From the NCBI GenBank assembly GCA_021735725.1, contig JAIPGS010000018.1, positions 1 to 13,088 on the forward strand: 13,088 bases of DNA, written 5' to 3'. Source of the DNA: Candidatus Babeliales bacterium (lineage in GTDB: Bacteria; Babelota; Babeliae; Babelales; CAIQNR01). The first letter of the stretch is position 1, and every line of letters begins with the position of its first letter. The translations under genes and the position numbers were made by a program. Shown in pieces: positions 7,296-13,088 of the stretch. Below the pieces are notes generated by a model, which made no database searches, had not been told where the DNA came from, and saw only the letters and a list, made by a program, of their open reading frames with translations.

Positions 7296-7324
7296 TTGCA
7301 CGTACATTTAAGCTTATTTATACT
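7296..7324 (+). promoter_or_regulatory. Promoter of the small secreted protein gene
   Basis: TTGCAC (7296-7301) and TATACT (7319-7324) are separated by 17 bases, 37 bases before ATG 7362. It is divergent from the promoter at 7246-7273. Confidence 0.65.
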
Positions 7325-7361
7325 ATTATAAAAAGTTTTAAATGTTAGAGAGGGGATTTTT

Positions 7362-7706
7362 ATGCAATTAAACATATTTATTATTTTTTTCTACAGCTTT
7401 TTTATAGGGGCCGGAGAAAAAGCTGCAGTTGGTAAGGTGGCACGATGGAAAGCAGAATGTATTAAGGCCAGACAAAAAAAGAATCAAACATTACATGATA
7501 GTTATATTTTAAAAAATGATTATTGTATTCTAATTCCTTCAGAAAAAGATCAAAAAATAGATATTTTCCAGCCTTTGGGGACTGAAGATAATGCGTGTTT
7601 AGCGTGTATAAAATTACTTTATTGTGAAATGGTGCGGGGAATAAGCAACTTTTTTACTGCGCCTTCTTCTCAATCATCACATAAGAGTGGTAAAGAAAAA
7701 ATATAA
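7362..7706 (+). CDS. Small secreted cysteine-containing protein, function unknown
   Basis: This 114-residue protein has a hydrophobic N-terminus (MQLNIFIIFFYSFFIGAG), a signal peptide or anchor, followed by a basic region (about 20-42). It has five cysteines (33, 55, 79, 82, 88), including a CLAC pair, and a polar Ser/His/Lys tail. I recognise no domain. A short QPLGT motif (70-74) also occurs in the secreted ankyrin-like protein (98-102 there); five residues are too few to prove kinship. The ribosome site GAGAGGGG lies 6 bases from the ATG and a good promoter precedes it, so expression is well supported. It is a single-gene unit with no clear terminator. Confidence 0.75.
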   Translation: MQLNIFIIFFYSFFIGAGEKAAVGKVARWKAECIKARQKKNQTLHDSYILKNDYCILIPSEKDQKIDIFQPLGTEDNACLACIKLLYCEMVRGISNFFTAPSSQSSHKSGKEKI

Positions 7707-7826
7707 TTGGTTGGTTTAAAGTTGTTGTATTAATAAACTAAAAATCGTTTCTTTGTGGAAAATTATAGAGACATAAAATCTAAAGGATTAGATGAAGTTT
7801 TATAATAATTTACCTGTGAAATAAGT

Positions 7827-8657
7827 TTAAAAGGTAAAATGAAATTCTTCTTTAGAAAAATTATGTTTGGCCGCTTGTTCCAGTAATGTGCTTATTTTTT
7901 TAGTAAAAGATGGCAATAAGAATTCAATGTGCAAAATAGGTCTTTTTTTTGATGTAACTTTGATATGGTTTACTTTCTTACTTTTGAATTTTCGTTCAGA
8001 AAAAAGAGGGATTGGTTTTTCTAGGTTAAGTAATTTTGAACCATTTTTTGGTTCAGAAAAAATTCTTCGATAAGCTCTTCCTTGTGGTTTTGCTCCCTGC
8101 AGATCAAGTATTTGAACCATGTCTCCCATTGAATAGATTGCATATATTGTTGTTTGTTTAAAAAAGGGATCTGAAACACATTTTTTTGTTTTTTCTTGAA
8201 CGGGAACAGCCATTAAAATGAGATGATCAATAAAATAGTTTTTCGCTTCTTTAAGGTTAGACAAGTTTAAAACAACATTACCCCCATGACTGTGGGTAAT
8301 AATTGTAAAAATTATTTTCTGTTTCTTGTTCTTATACATCTCAATAATGTCATTAATTGATTTATTTAAATCTTTTGCAGCAGCTAAACGGTCTTTATGG
8401 CTTAGTTTTCCAGACCAACAAAAGAGATACGCTGATTCTTTTGGGAATCTATCAGGGTTATCTCTGCATATATTTCTTAAAACTTTAGTATATTTATATT
8501 TTTCAGTGATCTCTTTGAGTGGAAACATTCCTGATTCATGCCGAACAAGCCTTTCAAAAGGCTTAATGATTGTTTTTGGAATGAGATCGGTTCCATGTAC
8601 AAAAACAGTAACAAAAATTGGCTTTTGAGGAGGAGGTGTTGGAGGAGTAAAAAACAT
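7827..8657 (-). CDS. Alpha/beta hydrolase (lipase/esterase-like), paralogue without signal peptide
   Basis: This 276-residue protein has an alpha/beta hydrolase layout. A first strand VTVFVHGTD (16-24) is followed by the nucleophile elbow ITHSHGG (S123). A likely acid D179 lies in YSMGDMVQ, and a likely catalytic His243 is in ILHIEF near the C-terminus. The elbow has Thr in place of the usual first Gly of GxSxG. It is closely similar along its whole length to the next gene upstream (8671-9543), including FCWSGKLS, HSHGGNVVLNL, VPVQEKTK and HIEF-LPSF, so the two arose by tandem duplication. Unlike its twin it begins MFFTPPTPPPQK with no signal peptide. The gap to the twin is 13 bases and only a weak ribosome site (GAAAGA) is seen, so it is probably co-transcribed. 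Substrate unknown. Confidence 0.8.
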   Translation of the reverse strand: MFFTPPTPPPQKPIFVTVFVHGTDLIPKTIIKPFERLVRHESGMFPLKEITEKYKYTKVLRNICRDNPDRFPKESAYLFCWSGKLSHKDRLAAAKDLNKSINDIIEMYKNKKQKIIFTIITHSHGGNVVLNLSNLKEAKNYFIDHLILMAVPVQEKTKKCVSDPFFKQTTIYAIYSMGDMVQILDLQGAKPQGRAYRRIFSEPKNGSKLLNLEKPIPLFSERKFKSKKVNHIKVTSKKRPILHIEFLLPSFTKKISTLLEQAAKHNFSKEEFHFTF

Positions 8658-8670
8658 ATTTTTATCTTTC

Positions 8671-9543
8671 TTAATATGTAAATATTAAAATCTCTTCTGA
8701 TGAAAAATCATGTTTTTGTGCTGATTCTAAAAGGGAGGTCATTTTTTTTGCAAATGACGGGAGTATAAATTCAATATGACTCAAGATTCCCATTTTTGTT
8801 TTAATTTTTATATGTTTTATATGATCACTAGAAAACATTCTTTCAGAAAAAAAGGGTGTTTCTAATTCTTTTTTTGTTATTGTTTGTTTATTAAAGAAAT
8901 TAAGATAAGACTTTATTTTTATGTTAAGACCCTGAGGATCTATAATTTGATGTATGTCTAACGTTGAATAAAGAGCATACATTTTTGTTTCTTTAAAGCA
9001 TGTATGATCTACAAGATATTTAGTTTTTTCTTGAACAGGAGTAGCCATTAAAATAAGCGTACGTATACTGTAATTCGGTTTTTCTTTTATGTGTGCCAAA
9101 TTTAAAACAACATTTCCACCATGACTGTGTGTAATTATGGTGAGATCGATAGTTTCATATTTTTCTTTATAAAAAGAAATAAGTATTTCAAGAGCTTCAT
9201 GTAAATCGTTAGCGGCATTACTACGTTCGCTATTACTTAATTTTCCAGACCAGCAAAAAAGATACATATGCTCTTGTGGAAAAATTTCTGAATTGTAAGA
9301 ACACAGATTATTAATATAGCGAGCGTATCTGTATGAAGGATTAATTGTTTGTAAGGAATACATTCCGGGAGCATGGTGTAAATAGCGTTCAATCATTGTT
9401 ATAAATGTTTTTGGGGTTGTATCACTCCCATGAACAAATACGGTGACTTTAGGAATGCCTGATGATTGTGCAAAGGTGGTAAAATGTACAAAAATTGTTG
9501 AAAAAGCAATAAAAAAGAACCGATATACATAAATCTTATTCAT
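8671..9543 (-). CDS. Secreted alpha/beta hydrolase (lipase/esterase-like), paralogue with signal peptide
   Basis: This 290-residue protein starts with a signal peptide (MNKIYVYRFFFIAFSTIF, cleavage near FAQ-SS at about 25-27). The hydrolase core follows: strand VTVFVHGSD (33-41), nucleophile elbow ITHSHGG (S140), likely acid D196 in YSTLDIHQ, and likely His256 in LSHIEF. This matches lipases and esterases that hydrolyse ester bonds, though the elbow again has Thr for the first Gly. It is the first gene of a tandem pair with 7827-8657. The start has AAGGA 7 bases upstream, and a promoter with TTGCAT and TATACT lies about 40 bases further up. Its export implies a substrate in the envelope or outside the cell. 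Substrate, and whether it acts on host lipids, are unknown. Confidence 0.82.
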   Translation of the reverse strand: MNKIYVYRFFFIAFSTIFVHFTTFAQSSGIPKVTVFVHGSDTTPKTFITMIERYLHHAPGMYSLQTINPSYRYARYINNLCSYNSEIFPQEHMYLFCWSGKLSNSERSNAANDLHEALEILISFYKEKYETIDLTIITHSHGGNVVLNLAHIKEKPNYSIRTLILMATPVQEKTKYLVDHTCFKETKMYALYSTLDIHQIIDPQGLNIKIKSYLNFFNKQTITKKELETPFFSERMFSSDHIKHIKIKTKMGILSHIEFILPSFAKKMTSLLESAQKHDFSSEEILIFTY

Positions 9544-9582
9544 GTGGATATCCTTATTGGTAGGAGTTATTCGTATGTCTTT

Positions 9583-9610
9583 AGTATAATGTCTTATTTA
9601 TATTATGCAA
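9583..9610 (-). promoter_or_regulatory. Promoter of the tandem hydrolase operon
   Basis: On the minus strand TTGCAT (9605-9610) and TATACT (9583-9588) are separated by 16 bases, 39 bases before ATG 9543. It has the same hexamers as the thioredoxin promoter. Confidence 0.6.
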
Positions 9611-9649
9611 CAGAAGGCTCTTTTTGAAAAATAAAAATTCAAATAGTCC

Positions 9650-9678
9650 TTGACAATGGGGTTTTTTAATCATATTCT
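9650..9678 (+). promoter_or_regulatory. Strong promoter of nfeD-qmcA
   Basis: A consensus TTGACA (9650-9655) is followed after 17 bases by TATTCT (9673-9678). The leader is about 50 bases to ATG 9736, and the ribosome site GGGGAGGA (9723-9730) is strong. Confidence 0.7.
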
Positions 9679-9735
9679 ATGAATAGCGGAATACGCTGGT
9701 TATACATACTCAGATAATCACAGGGGAGGAATCTC

Positions 9736-10176
9736 ATGATTAATTATACAATTACACAAGTTTGGCTTCTTTGGGCGCTTATTTTTGTAATTTTTGAGAT
9801 GGGAACGCCTGGTCTTTTCTTTTCACTCTCGTTAGCTTTTGGAGCACTTAGTGCGGCGGCGGGTGCCTGGAATGATATTGCAGTTTTGTCTCAATGGTTA
9901 GTATTTTTTGGTGGAACAGTTTTTTCACTTATAGGTCTTAATGCATGGGTTGCGGTTAATGTTCTTAAAGATCAAGAAGTAACAAATGTACATGCACTGA
10001 TTGGTAAAAAAGGTGTTGTTATTAAAAATGCAACAGAATATCATGCAGCTCAGATTAAAGTTGGGGGTGAGTGTTGGTCTGCTCTTTCGCAGGATGGACA
10101 GTTTCTTGCGTATGGGGACAATGTAACAATTATTAATGTGACGGGCGTAAAGCTTATCGTTAAAATAAACCAATAA
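9736..10176 (+). CDS. nfeD: NfeD family membrane protein, short form
   Basis: This 146-residue protein has membrane segments at about 8-44 (two helices around MGTPGLF) and about 52-76. A C-terminal OB-fold of the NfeD type (about 87-145) follows, with the usual pattern LIGKKGVV, then KVGGECWSA, then DGQFLAYGDNVTIINVTGVKLIV. The serine-protease domain of long NfeD proteins is absent, as in the short forms that sit next to SPFH proteins. The gene is 29 bases upstream of qmcA on the same transcript. The family partners SPFH proteins in bacterial membrane microdomains, with the OB domain probably contacting or modulating the SPFH oligomer. The start has a strong ribosome site 5 bases away. Confidence 0.92.
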   Translation: MINYTITQVWLLWALIFVIFEMGTPGLFFSLSLAFGALSAAAGAWNDIAVLSQWLVFFGGTVFSLIGLNAWVAVNVLKDQEVTNVHALIGKKGVVIKNATEYHAAQIKVGGECWSALSQDGQFLAYGDNVTIINVTGVKLIVKINQ

Positions 10177-10205
10177 ATTTTTTAGAAAACAAGAAAGGAT
10201 CAATT

Positions 10206-11192
10206 ATGATCATTCAATTCACATTAGTACTTATTGCTGCGGTAGTACTTTTTTTTATAGTATTCTTATTAAAAGCAGTATATTTAGTTACTCAAGCAGA
10301 AGTGATAGTTGTAGAGCGTTTGGGGAAATATCATAGAACATTAACTCCAGGGTTGCATCTGTTAATTCCTTTTATGGATAGAGCGCATTATTGCGTATGG
10401 ACCTATGTAAAACAGGATGGGTATGGTAAATATCATCGCTATATGCATCAAGTTAAAAAAATTGATTTACGTGAATCTGTGTATGATTTTCCTAAACAAA
10501 ATGTAATCACTAAAGATAACGTAAATATTGAAATTAACGCGCTTTTATATTATCAAATTACTGATGCAAAAGCGGCTGTGTATGAAGTTTCAAACCTTCC
10601 AGAAGCGATTGAAAAATTAACACAAACAACCTTGCGTAACGTGATTGGTTCTATGGATCTTGATGAAACACTTGTTTCACGTGATTCTATTAACGATAAA
10701 CTTCAACTTATTTTGGATGAAGCAACGGATAAATGGGGCGTTAAGGTGAATCGTGTTGAACTTCAAGAAGTTAACCCACCACGTGATATTCAAATTGCAA
10801 TGGAAAAACAAATGCGTGCAGAGCGTGATAGACGTGCAATTATCTTGGAATCTGAAGGTGAAAAACGCGCAGCAATTTTAAAAGCTGAAGGGGAACAAGA
10901 ATCACGCATTTTACAAGCTGAAGGTGTTGCTCAATCAAGAATTCGTGAAGCTGATGGTGAAGCACAGGCTCGTTTAAAAGTTGCCGAAGCAGAAGCGCAA
11001 GCAATTTTGATGATACAAAAAGTAGTTCCAGGAAGAGATCCACTTGCCTATATGGTTGCTCGGGAATATATGAGAACATTGCCAGAAATGATGAAAGATA
11101 AAACTGGTAAAATGATTGTTGTTCCTTATGAAGCAACTGCTTTAACAGGTTCGCTTTCTATGATTAAAAATATTTTTCAAGAAGCTAAATAG
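10206..11192 (+). CDS. qmcA: SPFH/Band 7 membrane scaffold protein, QmcA/slipin type
   Basis: This 328-residue protein has an N-terminal membrane helix (4-27), then the SPFH domain (about 28-195) with the family signature VIVVERLGKYHRTLTPGLH and IPFMDRA. A long charged coiled coil follows (about 196-270) that contains four 11-residue units of the form ILxAEGExxxR (213-256). The family makes ring-like oligomers that organise membrane microdomains and restrain membrane proteases. Compared with the usual PF.DR followed closely by DLRE, about 20 extra residues rich in Tyr, Gly and His lie between HYCVW and KKIDLRE (about 64-83). The gene is paired with nfeD just upstream and is closed by a strong terminator. 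The ribosome site AAAGGA is 6 bases before the ATG. Confidence 0.93.
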   Translation: MIIQFTLVLIAAVVLFFIVFLLKAVYLVTQAEVIVVERLGKYHRTLTPGLHLLIPFMDRAHYCVWTYVKQDGYGKYHRYMHQVKKIDLRESVYDFPKQNVITKDNVNIEINALLYYQITDAKAAVYEVSNLPEAIEKLTQTTLRNVIGSMDLDETLVSRDSINDKLQLILDEATDKWGVKVNRVELQEVNPPRDIQIAMEKQMRAERDRRAIILESEGEKRAAILKAEGEQESRILQAEGVAQSRIREADGEAQARLKVAEAEAQAILMIQKVVPGRDPLAYMVAREYMRTLPEMMKDKTGKMIVVPYEATALTGSLSMIKNIFQEAK

Positions 11193-11210
11193 TTCTATCT
11201 TTTCATAGAA
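11193..11210 (+). other. Small hairpin after qmcA
   Basis: A 6-base inverted repeat TTCTAT/ATAGAA with a 6-base loop starts directly after the qmcA stop and precedes the main terminator. It may stabilise the transcript end or be chance in AT-rich DNA. Confidence 0.3.
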
Positions 11211-11214
11211 ATTT

Positions 11215-11243
11215 AAAAGCCCGGTTTATTCCGGGCTTTTTTT
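11215..11243 (+). terminator. Terminator of nfeD-qmcA
   Basis: AAAAGCCCGG (11215-11224) pairs perfectly with CCGGGCTTTT (11231-11240) across a TTTATT loop, and the T run continues to 11243. This is a textbook intrinsic terminator and separates qmcA from the purA-like gene. Confidence 0.92.
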
Positions 11244-11306
11244 GTATTTATTTACACAAATTTTTTTTTGAGGCAGACTGTCACCAACTATTTTTACTAC
11301 ATTTTC

Positions 11307-11313
11307 AGAGGAG
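11307..11313 (+). promoter_or_regulatory. Ribosome binding site that sets the start of the PurA-like gene
   Basis: AGAGGAG lies 5 bases before ATG 11319. The frame stays open upstream to about 11268, but no ribosome site serves that extension, so the start is placed here. This makes the hydrophobic segment the true N-terminus. Confidence 0.75.
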
Positions 11314-11318
11314 AAATC

Positions 11319-12692
11319 ATGAAGAAAAAAATACTATCTCTTATTCTTTTAAACGCGTTAATTAATCTTTGTGCTATTGTTCCACGTACAGTGCTTGTTA
11401 TCGGTGATGAAGATGCAGGAAAAGGAAAGGTTACTTATACTGTTGGCGCCGGGGCACGCATTATTGCTTGCGGTCAGGGTGAAAAACGTGAAAAAGGACA
11501 TAAAGTTTGCAAAGGTGTTGAAGAATATAATTTAAATTTGATTCCTGTAGGAATTGTAAGAAATAGAGACATTGAATGTTATTTGATGGCGGGAATGGAA
11601 ATAGATCCTTCTGTGCTTGTTTCTGAAATAAATTATTTAAAGAAAAAAGGTAAAAATGTAGAAGGCCGTTTGTTTATTTCATCTAAAGCGCATGTTGTTA
11701 TGCCGTATCATAAAAAATTAGATGCTTTAATGGCAGAAAAATATAAGGGAAGTCCTGATGCTGGGGCATGTAAAGGAACAGGGGCGGCAGCAGCTGATAA
11801 GCGATTAAAGATGGGAATTCGTATTGCAGATCTTATGGATAGTGATCATTTTAAAGTAGTTTTACAAGAACAACTTACTTATGCTAATGAAAAAATTAAA
11901 AAATTATTTACCATTCCTAAAGATAAGAGAGAAAAACCTTTTGATTTTAAAGAAATCTATGATCTTTATTCAGAGTATGCGCGGCGTTTAAAACCATTTG
12001 TTAAAGAAAATCTTGAATATGATTTGAATAAAAAAATTGTTCAAGGAGTAGCCGTTGTTTTTGAAGGTGCGCAAGGTGTAAATTTGGATGTTTCATTAGG
12101 GAGTTATCCTTATGTTTCTTCTTCTAGCACAACAGCTTCAGGAGTGTGCACTGGTTTGGGCATTGGACCAAGCCGTATAGGTTGGACAGTGTTGGTAGTG
12201 CCAGCATATGTTACGTGCCATTCTGCAGGGCCTTTACCAACAGAAATTAAAGATGAATCTATTGTTAAATTATTGCAAGCAGCCCATTCAAAATCATGTC
12301 CAAATTATAGTCAACGATACGGGTGGATTGATCTTGTGCAAGTTCGTCATACGGTTATGATTAATGGTGTTGATTCTTTAGTTATTACAAAGCTTGATGA
12401 TTTGGATGATATGGATGAAATTAAGCTATGCTATGATTATTTGATTGGAACAAAACATTATGATGCAATGCCAACTTTAATTTCTGAGGCTAAAAAAATT
12501 AAACCACATTTTATTACTATGCCAGGATGGAAAACATCCATAAAAAATATTACCAAATTTAGTGACCTTCCAGAAAATGCACGTGCATTTATTAAAAAAA
12601 TAGAGATCCTTACCGGGACTCCAATTAGTTATATTTCTGTTGGCCCAGATAGAAAACAGATGATAATGTTGAATGATCTTTTGCCGCTGTAA
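11319..12692 (+). CDS. purA: Divergent adenylosuccinate synthetase homologue with export signal
   Basis: This 457-residue protein is homologous to PurA, which joins IMP and Asp using GTP in AMP synthesis. Retained motifs are DAGKGK (32-37, with D32 aligning to the catalytic Asp), FEGAQG and YPYVSSSSTTASG (248-274), the guanine-binding TKLD (357-360) and GPDR (442-445). Damaged motifs: the catalytic His in GGHNAGHT is replaced (GEKREKGH, 54-61), TTGRGIGPAYEDK becomes GACKGTGAAAADK, DHGTYPY becomes SLGSYPY, and the RRRRTGW loop is reduced to SQRYGW (331-336). Thus GTP-side residues survive while IMP and catalytic residues are altered. The N-terminus MKKKILSLILLNALINLCA reads as a signal peptide or anchor directly ahead of the first core strand, whereas the normal enzyme is cytosolic and lacks one. 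Catalysis is doubtful; the role is unknown. The gene stands alone after the qmcA terminator. Confidence 0.85.
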   Translation: MKKKILSLILLNALINLCAIVPRTVLVIGDEDAGKGKVTYTVGAGARIIACGQGEKREKGHKVCKGVEEYNLNLIPVGIVRNRDIECYLMAGMEIDPSVLVSEINYLKKKGKNVEGRLFISSKAHVVMPYHKKLDALMAEKYKGSPDAGACKGTGAAAADKRLKMGIRIADLMDSDHFKVVLQEQLTYANEKIKKLFTIPKDKREKPFDFKEIYDLYSEYARRLKPFVKENLEYDLNKKIVQGVAVVFEGAQGVNLDVSLGSYPYVSSSSTTASGVCTGLGIGPSRIGWTVLVVPAYVTCHSAGPLPTEIKDESIVKLLQAAHSKSCPNYSQRYGWIDLVQVRHTVMINGVDSLVITKLDDLDDMDEIKLCYDYLIGTKHYDAMPTLISEAKKIKPHFITMPGWKTSIKNITKFSDLPENARAFIKKIEILTGTPISYISVGPDRKQMIMLNDLLPL

Positions 12693-12698
12693 AGAAGT

Positions 12699-12833
12699 TT
12701 ATTTTAAAAGTATGCATGATTCCTTTGTGATTAATGGGCATCGGATATGTTTTAAAGGTTCTTCTATTTTAGAATGAATTAATGAAGCAGTTAAGCTTAA
12801 TAAAAGTATGCAAAAGGTACGTAAATTTTTCAT
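12699..12833 (-). CDS. Possible 44-residue secreted peptide
   Basis: This minus-strand frame encodes MKNLRTFCILLLSLTASLIHSK followed by about 22 more residues that include two Cys, ending in TAA 6 bases from the purA-like stop (convergent). The first 21 residues have the full form of a signal peptide: basic start, hydrophobic core, and Ser/His at the likely cleavage site. Upstream the -10-like TATACA (12845-12850) lies close to the ATG and only a weak AAAGAA ribosome site is seen. Two copies of TGCATACTTTTA, 96 bases apart and in the same frame, encode CILL at both ends. It may be a real small exported peptide or the stump of a decayed secreted protein. Confidence 0.4.
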   Translation of the reverse strand: MKNLRTFCILLLSLTASLIHSKIEEPLKHIRCPLITKESCILLK

Positions 12834-13088
12834 AATGATTTCTTTGTATAAAAAGGTTGGTAGAAAATTAAAGATAAAAAAAGAGGGATAATTGAGACTT
12901 TACAGCCAAATAAAGACGGCTGGAATAATACACACATTCAGAATAAACGTGCGCTTAAAATAAGAAATTGAATAAAAGAAAGAATATAAAAGAGATAAGA
13001 AAGAAAGACGAACAAGAGATGTCTTTTTATTTTTCTCGGGATTTCCGGGCGGCTCATTACTCTGTATTGGCCTTATCAATAGATTCAC
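12834..13088. other. Unresolved right-edge region
   Basis: No gene here is secure. Three incomplete possibilities exist. On the minus strand a frame reading ESIDKANTE ends in tandem stops TAA-TGA (13054-13059) and could be a C-terminus. On the plus strand an ATG at 13019 opens MSFYFSRDFRAAHYSVLAL to the edge, but it lacks a good ribosome site. A minus-strand 62-codon frame (12900-13088) ends in a hydrophobic tail. A GC-rich patch (13039-13055) stands out from the purine-rich DNA before it. A 5-base hairpin CAGCC/GGCTG lies at 12903-12922. I see no tRNA or rRNA signature. Confidence 0.3.

Noticed and set aside
7809..7838. Inverted repeat TTTACCT/AGGTAAA near the end of the 7827-8657 gene as a terminator
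   Set aside because: The loop is 16 bases, the stem is weak, no T run follows on either strand, and it overlaps the stop codon.
8326..8628. Plus-strand open frame of 100 codons, and a similar one at 7867-8073
   Set aside because: Both lie opposite the 7827-8657 hydrolase, whose motifs and paralogue prove the minus strand. They lack ribosome sites.
10840..11136. Minus-strand frame of 98 codons inside qmcA
   Set aside because: It is a mirror of the repetitive coiled-coil coding region, with Leu/Gln-rich low complexity. qmcA is certain.
11268..11318. Upstream extension of the purA-like frame
   Set aside because: No ribosome site serves it, whereas AGAGGAG is ideally placed before ATG 11319.
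12900..13088. Minus-strand frame of 62 codons at the right edge
   Set aside because: Its apparent GTG start is simply the window edge, the composition is T-rich low complexity, and a different minus frame with tandem stops is at least as plausible.
1..13088. TGA recoded as tryptophan
   Set aside because: No supported gene in this window ends in TGA, but all conserved Trp positions use TGG and the genes have family-typical ends at TAA or TAG, so the standard code suffices.
1..13088. CRISPR arrays, insertion sequences, tRNA or rRNA genes
   Set aside because: No regularly spaced repeats, transposase motifs, terminal inverted repeats or T-loop-like tRNA signatures were found on reading both strands.

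Overview
The window is an AT-rich bacterial segment read with the standard code. Every gene I support ends in TAA or TAG, and most have a clear Shine-Dalgarno site. Many of the genes start with a signal peptide or membrane anchor, and several of the secreted products match no family I can name. The ribonucleotide reductase is of the chlamydia-like class Ic type. There are also ankyrin-like and lipase-like secreted proteins and an odd exported relative of a purine enzyme. Together these suggest a host-dependent bacterium with a reduced genome, such as Candidatus Dependentiae (TM6) or a similar intracellular lineage. That placement is inference; no rRNA or other taxonomic marker is present.

Layout, left to right. 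(1) 1-1409, minus strand: the N-terminal part of a secreted unknown protein running off the left edge, then two overlapping thioredoxin-fold genes, one anchored (CPPC) and one exported (CGAC), closed by a terminator. (2) 1410-5503, plus strand: a long leader with a hairpin, then the nrdA-nrdB operon. NrdB has Phe in place of the radical tyrosine and Glu in place of the first Asp ligand, so it should be a Mn/Fe (class Ic) enzyme. A bidirectional terminator follows. (3) 5510-7237, minus strand: a ComEC-like membrane stump, then a secreted ankyrin-like protein. (4) 7362-7706, plus strand: a small secreted cysteine-containing protein. (5) 7827-9543, minus strand: two tandem paralogous alpha/beta hydrolases, only one with a signal peptide. 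(6) 9736-11243, plus strand: nfeD-qmcA (membrane scaffold pair) under a strong promoter and closed by a strong terminator. (7) 11319-12692, plus strand: a divergent adenylosuccinate synthetase homologue with an N-terminal export signal and damaged IMP-side motifs. (8) 12693-13088: a possible 44-residue secreted peptide on the minus strand, then an unresolved stretch at the right edge.

How they work together. nrdAB supplies dNTPs, and a class Ic enzyme resists the oxidants that damage a tyrosyl radical. The thioredoxin pair probably handles disulfides of exported proteins. NfeD-QmcA is a membrane-organising pair. The remaining exported proteins look like lineage-specific envelope or host-interaction factors. 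Several promoters share a recognisable form, TTGCAT or TTGCAC followed by TATACT with a spacer of 16-18 bases.
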